This document shows, in pieces, positions 1 to 9,900 of a stretch of 22,670 bases of DNA; position 1 is the first letter of the stretch; each line of letters begins with the position of its first letter. The DNA is from CAIVAT01 sp964455285 (lineage in GTDB: Bacteria; Bacteroidota; Bacteroidia; Bacteroidales; FEN-979). The notes under the pieces were generated by a model. That model was not told where the DNA came from. It did not search any database and saw only the letters and a list, made by a program, of their open reading frames with translations. Location of the stretch: NCBI GenBank assembly GCA_964455285.1, contig CAYVVG010000062.1, positions 1 to 22,670 on the forward strand, in the 5' to 3' direction. Position numbers and translations under genes: made by a program.

Positions 1-1
1 G

Positions 2-2839
2 GCGGCCGAAGCGCTGTTCCCGGTGGCCTCGGACAACTGCGACAACGACGTGACCAACATCGTGAAGGTGACCGGCGGCTTTGTGGCCGGATCAACCTGC
101 GCCCAGTCCGGGAGCTACACCAATACCTGGACGGTGGCCGATGACTGCGGCAACGTGAGCGCGGTATATACCCAGACGATCACCGTTGTGGACAACACCG
201 TTCCTGAAATTACTTGTCCCGGCTCACCTCAGATCCGGTATATTACCAGTGGCGAGACTTATAATGCGCTGGGGACAGAGTTCGACTACCTGAGTATGAC
301 CGATAATTGCGGAACACCGGTTGCCACCAATAATCTGAATGGTTCAGGCACCCTGGCCGGCTACCTGTTTGGCCTGGGGATGACCCATGTGGTCTGGACT
401 GCCGAGGATGAATGTGGCAACACCGATCAATGTTCGTTTGACGTGATCATTTATGCTCCTGCCATTGAGCTGGTCAAAACAGGGACGTTGCATATGGATG
501 CGGTTCCGCCGAATGATGTTGCCAATGTCGGCGATATCATCACATACCAATTCACGGTGACCAACCTGGGCACTGCCACCCTGACCAATATCCATATTAC
601 GGATCCGAAGGTCCAGGTTCAGGGGGGACCCATTACACTGGCTCCGTGGACCAGGAATTACAACACTTTTACGGCCACGTATATCCTGACTCAACAGGAT
701 ATCAACGCCGGAACATTCACCAATGTCGCCACGGTTCACGGGACCTATGGTGCAGGAAGTTCCAATACGGGTACGGTTACTGATACAGATGACGATACCC
801 AAAATTTCCTGCTGATCTCCGGGAATATTTATGATGACGCCAACGGCATGAGCAACAGCGTGGTATTCGGCAGTGGGACCAATGGTTCCGGAGGTATTTG
901 GATCAACCTGGTAACCCCGTCAAAGGGGGTTGTCTCGTCGATCCTTGTCGAACCCGACGGAACCTACTATTTTACAATGGCTGACGGAGTTACATTCGGG
1001 ACGGATTACCAGCTTATCCTGACGAATTCCCCGCAGGAGGAAGGCTTCATGCTGACTGTGGCGACCTACCTGACCAATTGGGTTTCGACCGGTGAAATGC
1101 TGGGGGTGGGAGCCGGAAATGACGGCCTGATCGACGGCAAGTTATCCGTAACGACCCTGACCGGAAGCGTACATCAGGCTAATTTTGGCCTTGATCAATT
1201 ACCTTTGGCGAATGCCGTATCCTCTTGTTATGAAAACCCCGGGGGTAGCGGCACGGTAGCCGTTCCCGTCATTTCGGGGTTTGATGCTGAGGACGGGGAT
1301 CTCGGAGCCGGCAGTACGCTGATCATAACCTCACTCCCCTCGAACGGATCGTTGAATTACAATGGTTCACCCGTTGCGCCTGGCCAGGTCATCCCGGGTT
1401 ATAATCCGGCGTTGCTGACTGTGGATCCGGCGGAGGGCGGTGTGATCGTGAACTTTGGCTATGCCTTTATCGATGCCGCGGGGAAGCAAGGCAGCGGTGC
1501 AACGGGCACGCTGTATTTCAACAAACTGATTACGATTCCCCAGAGCACCTGCTCTCCCGACCGCATCGACCTGACTGCAGCCGGAGTTACGGCCGGCAGC
1601 AGTTTCAGCGGAATCGTAACCCTTTCTTACTGGAAAGATGCCGGAACCACAATCCTGGTGCCGAATCCGAACAGTGTCGGGAGTGGCACGTACTATATCC
1701 GCGCCGATGTCGTGCCGGGTTGCGCTTTGATCAAGCCGGTCACGGTGGTGATCCACCAGTTGCCAACGATGTATACAGTGACCGGCAGCGGCAATTATTG
1801 TGCCGGCGGACCGGGCCGTGAGATCATTCTTACTAGTTCCCAACCGGGAGTCATGTACACCCTCCGTACCGGATGTTGTTTCGCCACCGCCTCCAGCTTT
1901 ATGGGGTGGGGAGGACCGATCTCGTTCGGTTACTGGACCCAACCCGGCTATTATTCCATCTTTGCGGAAAACATGACCACTCACTGTACGAATGTTTCCT
2001 ACAACTGCGTTTATATCACAGTGGATCAGCCGGTTCCTGTTAGTGTCACCGTGGCCGTTTCGACCAATCCCGCAACGGCCGGTACCCCTGTGACTTTCCT
2101 TGCCACCGCGGTTAACGGGGGATCTTCCCCTACCTATCAATGGAAGGTTAACGGTGTTTCTGCAGGAACGAACAGTGCAGCATTCACGTATACTCCCATG
2201 AATGATGACGAGGTTTCCTGCCAGGTGTCCTCCAATCTGTATTGTGTCTCCAACAACCCGGCCTCTTCCACCGTCATCATCCAGGTTTCAGGAACCGCAC
2301 CCACCGGAACCGTTTCAGGGATCCTGACCGGAGGTGCCATCCGTTGTTTTGATGCCATCCAGACGCTGACAGTCGGCGGAGAAGGAACTCCTTTTATGGT
2401 GTTGAACGGAGCAGCCGCCACGTTGATTGCGGGTCAGAACATACGCATGCTCCCAGGTACCCGTGCCTATCCGGGCGGTTACCTGCATGCGTACATCACG
2501 ACCACGGGTCAATTCTGCGGATCACAGCCCCCGTCGATTCCTTCAGCCATCCTGACCGGGATTCAACCGGAAGAAACTCCGGGCCCTCAGTCATTGTTTG
2601 TTATTTACCCCAACCCGACACCGGGTGAAGTCAGGGTGGAAAATAAAAATGGCGCTATTCCTGATAACACGCGTGCCGAGGTGTTCAGCATGACCGGCGA
2701 AAGGGTGTTGAGCAAGGACCTCTCGGGTGAACGGGTGGCTACATTCACCCTGAATCACCTGCCCGACGGCATCTACTTCATCCGGTTGATCACACCTGAA
2801 AGGAATGAGACCGTGAAGCTGATTAAAGCGCGACACTGA
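2..2839 (+). CDS. Giant secreted surface protein with T9SS C-terminal sorting domain (5' partial)
   Basis: The reading frame is open from base 2, so the true start lies before the window; the GTG at 23 is only an internal codon. The visible 945 residues begin with two HYR-like modules (Cys-containing, with repeated D-x-C-G-N patterns, roughly residues 1-150). A DUF11-type repeat follows (about 155-275, with the VGDIITYQFTVTN signature), then a carboxypeptidase-like or SdrD-B-like beta module, several Ig-like stretches and a PKD-like module near 690-770. The last 80 residues fit a T9SS type A sorting domain: VIYPNPTPGEV, then FSMTGERV, then LPDGIYFIRL and a basic end. Proteins of this kind are carried across the outer membrane by the type IX system and fixed to the surface or released; adhesion is an inference. 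It is followed directly by a strong terminator, so it ends its transcription unit. No catalytic domain is visible in this part. Confidence 0.88.
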   Translation, partial: AAEALFPVASDNCDNDVTNIVKVTGGFVAGSTCAQSGSYTNTWTVADDCGNVSAVYTQTITVVDNTVPEITCPGSPQIRYITSGETYNALGTEFDYLSMTDNCGTPVATNNLNGSGTLAGYLFGLGMTHVVWTAEDECGNTDQCSFDVIIYAPAIELVKTGTLHMDAVPPNDVANVGDIITYQFTVTNLGTATLTNIHITDPKVQVQGGPITLAPWTRNYNTFTATYILTQQDINAGTFTNVATVHGTYGAGSSNTGTVTDTDDDTQNFLLISGNIYDDANGMSNSVVFGSGTNGSGGIWINLVTPSKGVVSSILVEPDGTYYFTMADGVTFGTDYQLILTNSPQEEGFMLTVATYLTNWVSTGEMLGVGAGNDGLIDGKLSVTTLTGSVHQANFGLDQLPLANAVSSCYENPGGSGTVAVPVISGFDAEDGDLGAGSTLIITSLPSNGSLNYNGSPVAPGQVIPGYNPALLTVDPAEGGVIVNFGYAFIDAAGKQGSGATGTLYFNKLITIPQSTCSPDRIDLTAAGVTAGSSFSGIVTLSYWKDAGTTILVPNPNSVGSGTYYIRADVVPGCALIKPVTVVIHQLPTMYTVTGSGNYCAGGPGREIILTSSQPGVMYTLRTGCCFATASSFMGWGGPISFGYWTQPGYYSIFAENMTTHCTNVSYNCVYITVDQPVPVSVTVAVSTNPATAGTPVTFLATAVNGGSSPTYQWKVNGVSAGTNSAAFTYTPMNDDEVSCQVSSNLYCVSNNPASSTVIIQVSGTAPTGTVSGILTGGAIRCFDAIQTLTVGGEGTPFMVLNGAAATLIAGQNIRMLPGTRAYPGGYLHAYITTTGQFCGSQPPSIPSAILTGIQPEETPGPQSLFVIYPNPTPGEVRVENKNGAIPDNTRAEVFSMTGERVLSKDLSGERVATFTLNHLPDGIYFIRLITPERNETVKLIKARH

Positions 2840-2943
2840 CGCTGGTGCCGAAGGACCTTTCGGTTCGCCCCCGGGGTTACTCCCTGAGGGGATTGCGGAG
2901 CGTCCAGAGTCCCGGAATCAAGTCGACCTGTTAATTGTTTGTT

Positions 2944-2983
2944 AAAAACCGCGGGAGCAGATGGGCTGCTCCCGCGGTTTTTT
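2944..2983 (+). terminator. Rho-independent terminator after the surface-protein gene
   Basis: A perfect 12-bp GC-rich stem (2949-2960 with 2966-2977) closes a 5-base loop and is followed by six T residues. The A run before the stem pairs with these T residues, so the hairpin may also work in the other direction. It separates the surface-protein gene from the next cluster. The rest of the 2840-3035 gap holds only a weak TAATTTTA (2986-2993), which could be a degenerate -7 box for the following gene. Confidence 0.88.
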
Positions 2984-3035
2984 CATAATTTTATCCGCCG
3001 GTTCATCAGCCCGCTCAGGCGCATTGACATATGAT

Positions 3036-4157
3036 ATGAGAACAACCATGAAAATGCTCAGGATCACTTTCCGGATCATCGTCGGTCTGGTATTCATCTT
3101 TTCCAGCTTTGTCAAGGGGATCGACCCTATGGGCACCGTTTACCGGATGGATGATTATTTTACTGCATTCGGGATGACTGCCTTCATGCCCTTCAGCCTC
3201 TATCTGACCATCCTGCTTTGCACGCTTGAATTTCTTCTCGGTGTGAGCCTGCTCTTCAACCTCTGGATACGGAAAACAGCCTGGCTGTTACTGGCCATGA
3301 TGGTCTTTTTTACCATCCTTACCTTCTTCGACGCAGCATTCAATATCGTTCCCGATTGCGGCTGTTTCGGCGACGCGATCAAGTTGAGCAACCTCACGAC
3401 CTTCCTGAAAAACCTTGTCCTTCTCGCGCTGATCATTCCCATTTTCATCTGGCGGAAAAAATTTAAAAGCCTGTTGCCGGAAATGGCCGATGCGCTCCTG
3501 CTCGGCCTGGCAGCCGTTGCCTTCACAGTGATGTCCGTGTACTGTTACCGCCACCTGCCGCTGATCGATTTCATGGCCTGGAAAACCGGCAACCGGGTGA
3601 ATAAAACCGAATCGCTCCCCGTCGTCTTTTATGTTACCTATAAAAATAAGACGACCGGAGAGTTGAAGGAATACGTGGCGCCCAACTACCCCTGGAACGA
3701 TTCGGTCTGGCTCGCCAACTGGATCTTTACCAGCCAGCGGGTGGTTGACCCGAACAAGGATCAGGGATTGGTTCTTCGTGTGGAGGATGAGTATGGCTCT
3801 GACCTTACGCGGAGCATCCTCGACAATCCCGATCTTCAGTTCATCCTGGTGGCCTATGATCTCTCCAAATCGGATCGTGAAGGTTTCCGATCCATCCTGC
3901 CCTTATATAAAAAAGCTGCGTCCGACGGGTATTCCTTTGTTTGCCTCACCAATTCTCTCCCGGCCGAGTACCGGAAATTCCGCATCGAGCATGGTACGGC
4001 CTTCGATTTCTACAATGCCGACGATGTGGTGCTGAAGACCATGGTGCGTTCGAACCCCGGGCTGGTGCTGATCAGGGACGGTGTCGTCCTTGGCAAATGG
4101 GGTTTCCGCGATTATCCCTCCTATGAAGAGATCAAGGAGCAGTTCGGTACGAAATAA
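3036..4157 (+). CDS. BT_3928-like DoxX/MauE membrane protein with thioredoxin-like C-terminal domain
   Basis: About 373 residues. The N-terminal half has four hydrophobic segments typical of DoxX/MauE proteins, including a FIFSSFVKGIDP segment after the first helix and a D-CGCFGD motif at the end of a later helix; this Cys pair is typical of the MauE branch and suggests a thiol redox role. After an amphipathic linker the C-terminal ~170 residues look like a thioredoxin-fold domain (PGLVLIRDGVVLGKWGF near the end) but I see no CxxC in it. In Bacteroides a family of this architecture (BT_3928) sits beside tpiA, as here. The frame extends upstream to 2961, but that ATG lies in the terminator loop. 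Candidate starts are 3036, 3048 and 3054; 3048 (MKMLRITF) best matches what I remember of the family. The next gene begins 15 bases after the stop, so they are probably cotranscribed. Exact function unknown. Confidence 0.82.
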   Translation: MRTTMKMLRITFRIIVGLVFIFSSFVKGIDPMGTVYRMDDYFTAFGMTAFMPFSLYLTILLCTLEFLLGVSLLFNLWIRKTAWLLLAMMVFFTILTFFDAAFNIVPDCGCFGDAIKLSNLTTFLKNLVLLALIIPIFIWRKKFKSLLPEMADALLLGLAAVAFTVMSVYCYRHLPLIDFMAWKTGNRVNKTESLPVVFYVTYKNKTTGELKEYVAPNYPWNDSVWLANWIFTSQRVVDPNKDQGLVLRVEDEYGSDLTRSILDNPDLQFILVAYDLSKSDREGFRSILPLYKKAASDGYSFVCLTNSLPAEYRKFRIEHGTAFDFYNADDVVLKTMVRSNPGLVLIRDGVVLGKWGFRDYPSYEEIKEQFGTK

Positions 4158-4172
4158 CATACCTTGTCCCCC

Positions 4173-5252
4173 ATGCGCCGGTTTATCTTCAAGAGGCTTT
4201 GGTACGGATTTCTGGTGCTGCTCGGAGTCGTGGTGGTGGTCTTCTTCCTGTTCAATGTCCTGCCCGGTGACCCGGCCCGAATGATGCTCGGACAACGGGC
4301 CGACAGCGCTTCGGTTGCCGCTATCAACAGGGACCTGGGGCTTGACCGGCCCCTGCACCACCAGTTCCTGAGCTACCTGAATGACCTGATGCCTCTCTCC
4401 GTTCACAACCCGGTCGACAAATCCAGCGCCTGGTACCTGGATCCGGAGAAATACGGACGCACCCTGACCCTCCTCACCGCCGGTCATTCCGTCGTGGTGC
4501 TAAAATACCCCTGCCTTCGCCGGTCCTACCAATCCAAGAGGAATGTTTCCGACATCCTGGCAGAAGGATTCGTGAACACGATCATCCTCGCAATGGTAGC
4601 CATGATCTTTGCCATCGTGACCGGAATCGCAGTGGGTATCGTATGCGCGGTGTTCCGCAACTCGTTCATCGACCGGATCGCCCTGGTGTTTTCTGTCCTG
4701 GGCATGTCGTTGCCCTCCTTCTTTGTCGCCATTCTGAATGCCTGGATATTTGCGTTTGTCCTGGTGCGTTTCACCGGCCTGAGCATGACGGGTAGCCTTT
4801 ACGGGGTCGATGATCTTGGCAGGGGCAGTTACCTCGACCTGAAAAACCTCATCCTGCCTGCGCTTACACTCGGGATCCGGCCGCTCGCCATCATCGTTGA
4901 ACTGACCCGCAACTCACTGTTGGAAGTCCTGACCCAGGACTATATCCGGACAGCCCGGGCCAAGGGACTCGGGAGATCCGGAATACTCCTGAAGCATGCC
5001 CTGAAAAATGCGCTGAACCCGGTGGTTACCGCCATCTCGGGCTGGCTGGCCTCCCTGCTTGCGGGTGCTGTGTTCGTAGAATATATCTTCGACTGGAAAG
5101 GCATCGGCGTGGTGATCGTAAACGCCCTCGACAAATACGATTTCCCCGTCGTGATGGGCGCCGTGCTCTTCATCTCCATCATCCTGATCTTGATTAACTT
5201 TGTTGTGGACATTGTGTACGGGATGCTGGACCCCCGGATACGGGTGCAGTGA
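4173..5252 (+). CDS. DppB/OppB-type ABC transporter permease
   Basis: 359 residues from the ATG at 4173; a TTG three codons upstream is a less likely start. The N-terminus has the family's first membrane helix followed by NVLPGDPARMMLG, then about five more hydrophobic segments. The EAA loop that contacts the ATPase is clear at about 256-284 (DYIRTARAKGLGRSG, then LLKHALKNALNPVV), and the family ending is present (D-x-x-YGMLDPRIR). Such permeases form the inner-membrane channel of peptide, nickel or similar importers, or in some cases exporters, with a DppC partner, two ATPases and a binding protein; none of these is in the window. Residues about 74-122, between helix 1 and the core, are longer than in the E. 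coli proteins and have an unusual sequence. It lies between the BT_3928-like gene and tpiA on the same strand. Substrate cannot be told from the sequence. Confidence 0.88.
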   Translation: MRRFIFKRLWYGFLVLLGVVVVVFFLFNVLPGDPARMMLGQRADSASVAAINRDLGLDRPLHHQFLSYLNDLMPLSVHNPVDKSSAWYLDPEKYGRTLTLLTAGHSVVVLKYPCLRRSYQSKRNVSDILAEGFVNTIILAMVAMIFAIVTGIAVGIVCAVFRNSFIDRIALVFSVLGMSLPSFFVAILNAWIFAFVLVRFTGLSMTGSLYGVDDLGRGSYLDLKNLILPALTLGIRPLAIIVELTRNSLLEVLTQDYIRTARAKGLGRSGILLKHALKNALNPVVTAISGWLASLLAGAVFVEYIFDWKGIGVVIVNALDKYDFPVVMGAVLFISIILILINFVVDIVYGMLDPRIRVQ

Positions 5253-5317
5253 CCGGAAATATGACCCGGGCAAAGGAAAGAGGAATGCTGATCGTTATTA
5301 ACCAAAAACCCTGAAGT

Positions 5318-6076
5318 ATGAGAAAACAGATAGTAGCCGGAAACTGGAAAATGAACAAGACCTTTTCGGAAGCGGAGACCCTCATCTCCGACCTGGCGGA
5401 TGCACTGGATGACATCAACGCCGGGACGACCGAGGTGGTGCTATGCCCTCCTTCGCTTTACCTGGAAATGGCCACCGACGTGGCTTACGAATCAAACTTC
5501 AAGGTCGGGGCGCAGAATATCTATCCCGCCGATTCGGGAGCCTTCACCGGTGAGATCAGTCCTCTCATGCTCAAGGATCTGGGCGTGTCCTACTGCATTA
5601 CCGGCCATTCCGAAAGGCGAAAGTACTTCGGCGAATCGCACGAATTCCTGAAAAGCAAAGTGGATTCCCTGATCAGGCACGGCATCCGACCCATTTTTTG
5701 CTGCGGGGAGCTGCTTCCCGAGCGCGAAGCAGGGATCCATTTCGACGTGGTGACACGGCAGCTGGAGGAGTCATTGTTCCACTTGCCGGCTCTGGAATTC
5801 CTCCAGGTGGTTGTCGCCTACGAACCGGTATGGGCCATCGGCACCGGGGTGACGGCCACCCGTAAACAGGCACAGGAGATGCATGCCTTCATCCGCAAGC
5901 GCATCGAAGACAAGTATGGCGACAAGGTCGCCGGGGAAACCACGATCCTTTACGGGGGCAGTTGCAACGGGTCCAATGCCCGTGAGCTCTTCGCCGAACC
6001 GGATGTCGATGGCGGGCTCATCGGAGGGGCCTCGCTCAAAACCGATGAATTCATGCAGATCGTAACCTCTTTTTAG
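5318..6076 (+). CDS. tpiA: Triosephosphate isomerase
   Basis: Cytoplasmic enzyme of glycolysis and gluconeogenesis that interconverts dihydroxyacetone phosphate and glyceraldehyde 3-phosphate. The 252-residue length is normal. Active-site residues are all present: Asn9 and Lys11 in AGNWKMN, the electrophile His97 in ITGHSERR, and the catalytic base Glu169 in AYEPVWAIGTG, which is followed by the flexible loop 6. The phosphate-binding YGGS (near 212) and IGGASL (235-240) motifs are also there. The start ATG follows a 65-base gap after the permease gene; no clear Bacteroidota -7 box was found in that gap, so readthrough from upstream is likely. prmA begins two bases after the stop. Confidence 0.98.
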   Translation: MRKQIVAGNWKMNKTFSEAETLISDLADALDDINAGTTEVVLCPPSLYLEMATDVAYESNFKVGAQNIYPADSGAFTGEISPLMLKDLGVSYCITGHSERRKYFGESHEFLKSKVDSLIRHGIRPIFCCGELLPEREAGIHFDVVTRQLEESLFHLPALEFLQVVVAYEPVWAIGTGVTATRKQAQEMHAFIRKRIEDKYGDKVAGETTILYGGSCNGSNARELFAEPDVDGGLIGGASLKTDEFMQIVTSF

Positions 6077-6078
6077 GG

Positions 6079-6906
6079 ATGGACTACCTGGAAGTATCCG
6101 TTTTGAACCTGGCCGGTTTCGATCCGGGAATCGTGATCGCCCAACTGGCGGAAATGGGCTTTGAAAGTTTCGAAGAACATCCAACGGGCGTCAGGGCGTA
6201 TATCCGCGAAGACCTTTTCCGCCAGGAACCGGTGCTGGATTACCTGCAGGGACTGAAAGACGACCATGACGCCACCTGCTCCATCCTGAAAATAGAAGAC
6301 CGGAACTGGAATGAAATATGGGAAAGCCATTATGAACCGGTGCTGATCGCCGGAAAGTGCTGCGTAAGAGCCCCTTTCCACCAGCCCATGAAGGAAGCCG
6401 AGTTCGATATCGTGATCGAACCCCGCATGTCGTTCGGAACCGCACATCATGAAACCACCTCCCTGATGCTCGGGATGCTGATGGGCGAGGAGGTTGCCGG
6501 GAAAAGGGTGCTCGACATGGGATGCGGGACCGGTGTGCTGGCCATCCTGGCCCACAGGATGAAGGCCGGCTCCGTTACCGCGATCGACAATGATGAATGG
6601 GCATACGCCAACGCCCTCGACAACATGGTGAAAAACCATGCAGCCGGTGTTGTGGTGATCCGTGGCGACGCCGGGGAGATTCCCAGGCACCCGTTCGGGA
6701 TTGTACTGGCCAATATTAACCGGAATGTCCTGCTGGCCGATATCCCTGCCTATGCATCCCGCCTGGAAGAGGGTGGCGTGCTGCTTCTGAGCGGTTTCTA
6801 CGAAGAGGATCTTCCGCAGATAGCCTCTGCTGCCGATGCGGCCGGGCTGAAATATAGCAACCATCACGTTTGCAACCGGTGGACTGCCGCCCGATTCACG
6901 AAATGA
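6079..6906 (+). CDS. prmA: Ribosomal protein L11 methyltransferase
   Basis: A SAM-dependent methyltransferase that trimethylates ribosomal protein L11. The 275 residues start with the small N-terminal domain that recognises L11 (about 1-70), followed by a linker carrying NWNEIWESHYEP (76-87). The Rossmann domain contains the MSFGTAHHETT segment (117-127), motif I VLDMGCGTG (144-152), the acidic end of beta-2 (AIDND near 168-172) and the ANINRNVLL motif (211-219) that fills the N-P-P-Y position in this family. The FGTAHH form replaces the FGTGxH of the E. coli enzyme; I recall the same form in other Bacteroidota. The gene starts 2 bases after tpiA and its TGA overlaps the ATG of the next gene, so the three are most likely one transcript. 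Confidence 0.96.
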   Translation: MDYLEVSVLNLAGFDPGIVIAQLAEMGFESFEEHPTGVRAYIREDLFRQEPVLDYLQGLKDDHDATCSILKIEDRNWNEIWESHYEPVLIAGKCCVRAPFHQPMKEAEFDIVIEPRMSFGTAHHETTSLMLGMLMGEEVAGKRVLDMGCGTGVLAILAHRMKAGSVTAIDNDEWAYANALDNMVKNHAAGVVVIRGDAGEIPRHPFGIVLANINRNVLLADIPAYASRLEEGGVLLLSGFYEEDLPQIASAADAAGLKYSNHHVCNRWTAARFTK

Positions 6907-9900
6907 CTGACCGGAATACCCAACGGGGAACCCCCTGGATTATTTTGCTTCTGACAGCCTGTCTGAACCTGGGAGGGTACGCCCAGCAGAAAACGGTGTT
7001 CTCGGGCGATTCGGCCAAACTGATCGGTGAACTGAACGGGATCTTTTTCAACCTGGGGGACAATGAAAAAAAACTCATCGCTCCCTATATGGAGGAATTT
7101 ATCCAGATATGGAACCAGGACCGGTTCGACGCCGCGCAGAAAAAGACGATCTATTCCATGCTCAACGAGATGGTGAAAAAGAAGGTCCGCCCGTACCCCG
7201 ATTTCTTCCACTATATCCACGCGCTCAACCTGTTCGTCGGAAGCAATCAGCCGGTCCGGCGTTTTGAACCCTGGTCACTGATTCTACGTAAATTATTGGA
7301 AGATAAGAACATGCGGAAGTTCTCCGGTTTCCTTGAATCCACCACCTGGCTCTTTTCCGAAAACCTGGTATACCGGTCGGCTTCGACGCGATGGAAAGCC
7401 GGACATTCCGATTTTACCTTCACTTACGACACCGTACCGGTGATTGACTTCGGAACCACCGACCTGGTGTGCCTTGTCAACGACGACAGCCTGGTCATTC
7501 ATGCCACCCGGGGAAGATATTATCCGATGACCAGCCAGTGGAAGGGAAACGGCGGAAAAGTAGATTGGCGGAGGGCAGGCGAGGATCCGGATCAGGTATT
7601 CGCAACGCTGTCGACTTACGATATCCAGATGAAGTACTCGAAATTCAGCGCCGACTCGGTCTGGTTCACACACCGGAAGTACTTTCCTGCAGCGATCGCC
7701 GGGACATATTCCGACAAGGTGCTGGCCGACGTTACCGAAGAGATGACTTCCTACCCACGTTTTTACTCCTACGACAAGTCGATAGGGATCGCCCGGCTGT
7801 TCCCGAACATCGACTTTCTCGGCGGATTCGCCATGGAGGGAAGCCGGATCATTGGTTCCGGGGGAACCGAGACCGACGCATGCCTTTACTTCAAGCGGGA
7901 GGAAAGAAATTTCGTGGTGGCCCGTTCCAAATCCTTCGTGATCCGGCCCGACCGGATCAACTCCGCCATGGCCTCGATCACCATCTATTATGAAGATGAC
8001 TCCATCTTCCATCCCGGACTGCAGCTTAAATACAAGAATGACACCCGCGAGTTGACATTTTCCAAGGATGAGCGCGTTACGACAATCAGCCCGTGGTTCG
8101 ACTCGTACCACAACCTCGACATTTACTGCGAAGCGCTGAACTGGACAGTAGGGGAGCCGCGCATCAGCTTCGAGATGACGAAAGGACCCACCCGGGAAAG
8201 CCGTGCCGTTTTCGAGTCAAACAGTTATTATTCACTCCGGAGGTACGAGAAACTCGGGGGCATCGACGAGATCAATCCCCTGAACCGCATCTCCAACTAT
8301 CTTGCCAGGAAGAAGTCGAACGAAATTACCCTGGATGAGTTGACGGAGTACCTGAACAAGCCGGTGGAACAGGTCGAAAGCCAGTTGCTGAACCTGGCCA
8401 ACCACGGGTTCCTGGTGTACGACTTCGACGCCAAGAGGGCCCGGGTGAACAAAAAGCTCACCGACTATGTGAAGGCCCAGGCCGGGAAGTCGGACTACGA
8501 CGGGATATTTTTCAACTCCTTTGTCACCAACATGGCCAACGGCCTGCTCAGCCTCGATTCGTTCGACCTCAAGATTCAGGGTGTCCCGATGATCGTGCTG
8601 AGCGACTCGCAGCAGGTGAGGATCTATCCGAAAAATTCGGAAGTGATCCTGAAAAAGGACATGAACTTTATCTTCTCGGGAAAGATCGAAGCCGGTTTAT
8701 TTGACCTTTACGCACGTGATTGCGCGTTTCAGTATGGGAAATTCGCGGTCAGCCTGCCTCAGGTCGATTCGATGCTCTTTTATGTCAGGGGTAAGACGTT
8801 CGATCCGAAGAAGGGGGCATACCCGCTGGAAAAGGTGAAAACCGCCATCACCAACCTCAGTGGAGAGTTGCTGATCGACGATCCGGCCAACAAGTCGGGG
8901 CTGAAGATGCTGCCCCTGTATCCCGTCTTCACCAACCGTAACAACGCCGTTGTCACATGGAGCAAGCGCTCGGTCCAAAACGGGGTGTACCCGGCCGACA
9001 AGTTCTTTTATGAGGTAAACCCATTCACGATCCGCAGCCTCGACGTGCTTGCCACCGACAGCCTGCGATTCACCGGCGCGCTTACTTCGGCGGGAATATT
9101 CCCCGAGATCACCGAGCCCCTCCGGGTAAGGCCCGACAACTCGCTGGGGTTGGTGCAGCAAACAGGACCTTACGGTTACCCGGTGTATGGGGGAAAAGGG
9201 ATCTTCACCGACCGGATCGACCTGAGCGACCGCGGACTTCGCGGCAACGGAAAACTGACCTACCTCAATACCACCACAGTTTCGCCCGACTACCTGTTCC
9301 TGCCCGATTCCATGAAAACAGTCGCCCGAGCGTTTACCATGACCGAGGTGGAAGGGGTGGCCTCCTTTCCGTCGGTTCGGGGCGATTCGGTGGCGGAGTT
9401 CTGGCTGCCTTACCGGGATTCGCTGCTGGTCGCCAGCACGAAGAAAGACTTTGTCATGTACAATGACCAGTCAACATTCTCCGGCCGGATGGCGCTGACC
9501 CCCTCCCTGTTGAGCGGCGACGGCACCATCAAGATCAAGGATGCCGACATGGACTCGAAGGGCTTCCGGTTCAAACGTCGTTCATTCGACGCTCTTATCG
9601 CCAACTTCCGCATCAAATCCTATGACCTGGCTGACCTGACCATCTCCACGAAAAATTACCAGACTCATTTCGACTTCGATGAGCGGAAAGGGGAGTTCAA
9701 GTCCAATGTCGGGATCTCCAAAGTGGAATTCCCGATCAATAAATATATCTGTTCGATGGACCGGTTCGACTGGATGATCGACGGCGAGGAGATCCAGCTT
9801 TACAATGAGCAGAGCAGCAAGCTGGTCCCAGATTCGCTCAGTCTTGATCAGTACATCGACCTGGGTTACACAGGTTCGGAGTTCATTTCGGTGCATCCGT

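Noticed and set aside
2841..2930. GC-rich stretch with short imperfect hairpins after the surface-protein gene
   Set aside because: The hairpins are short and bulged and have no T run; the clear terminator lies downstream at 2944.
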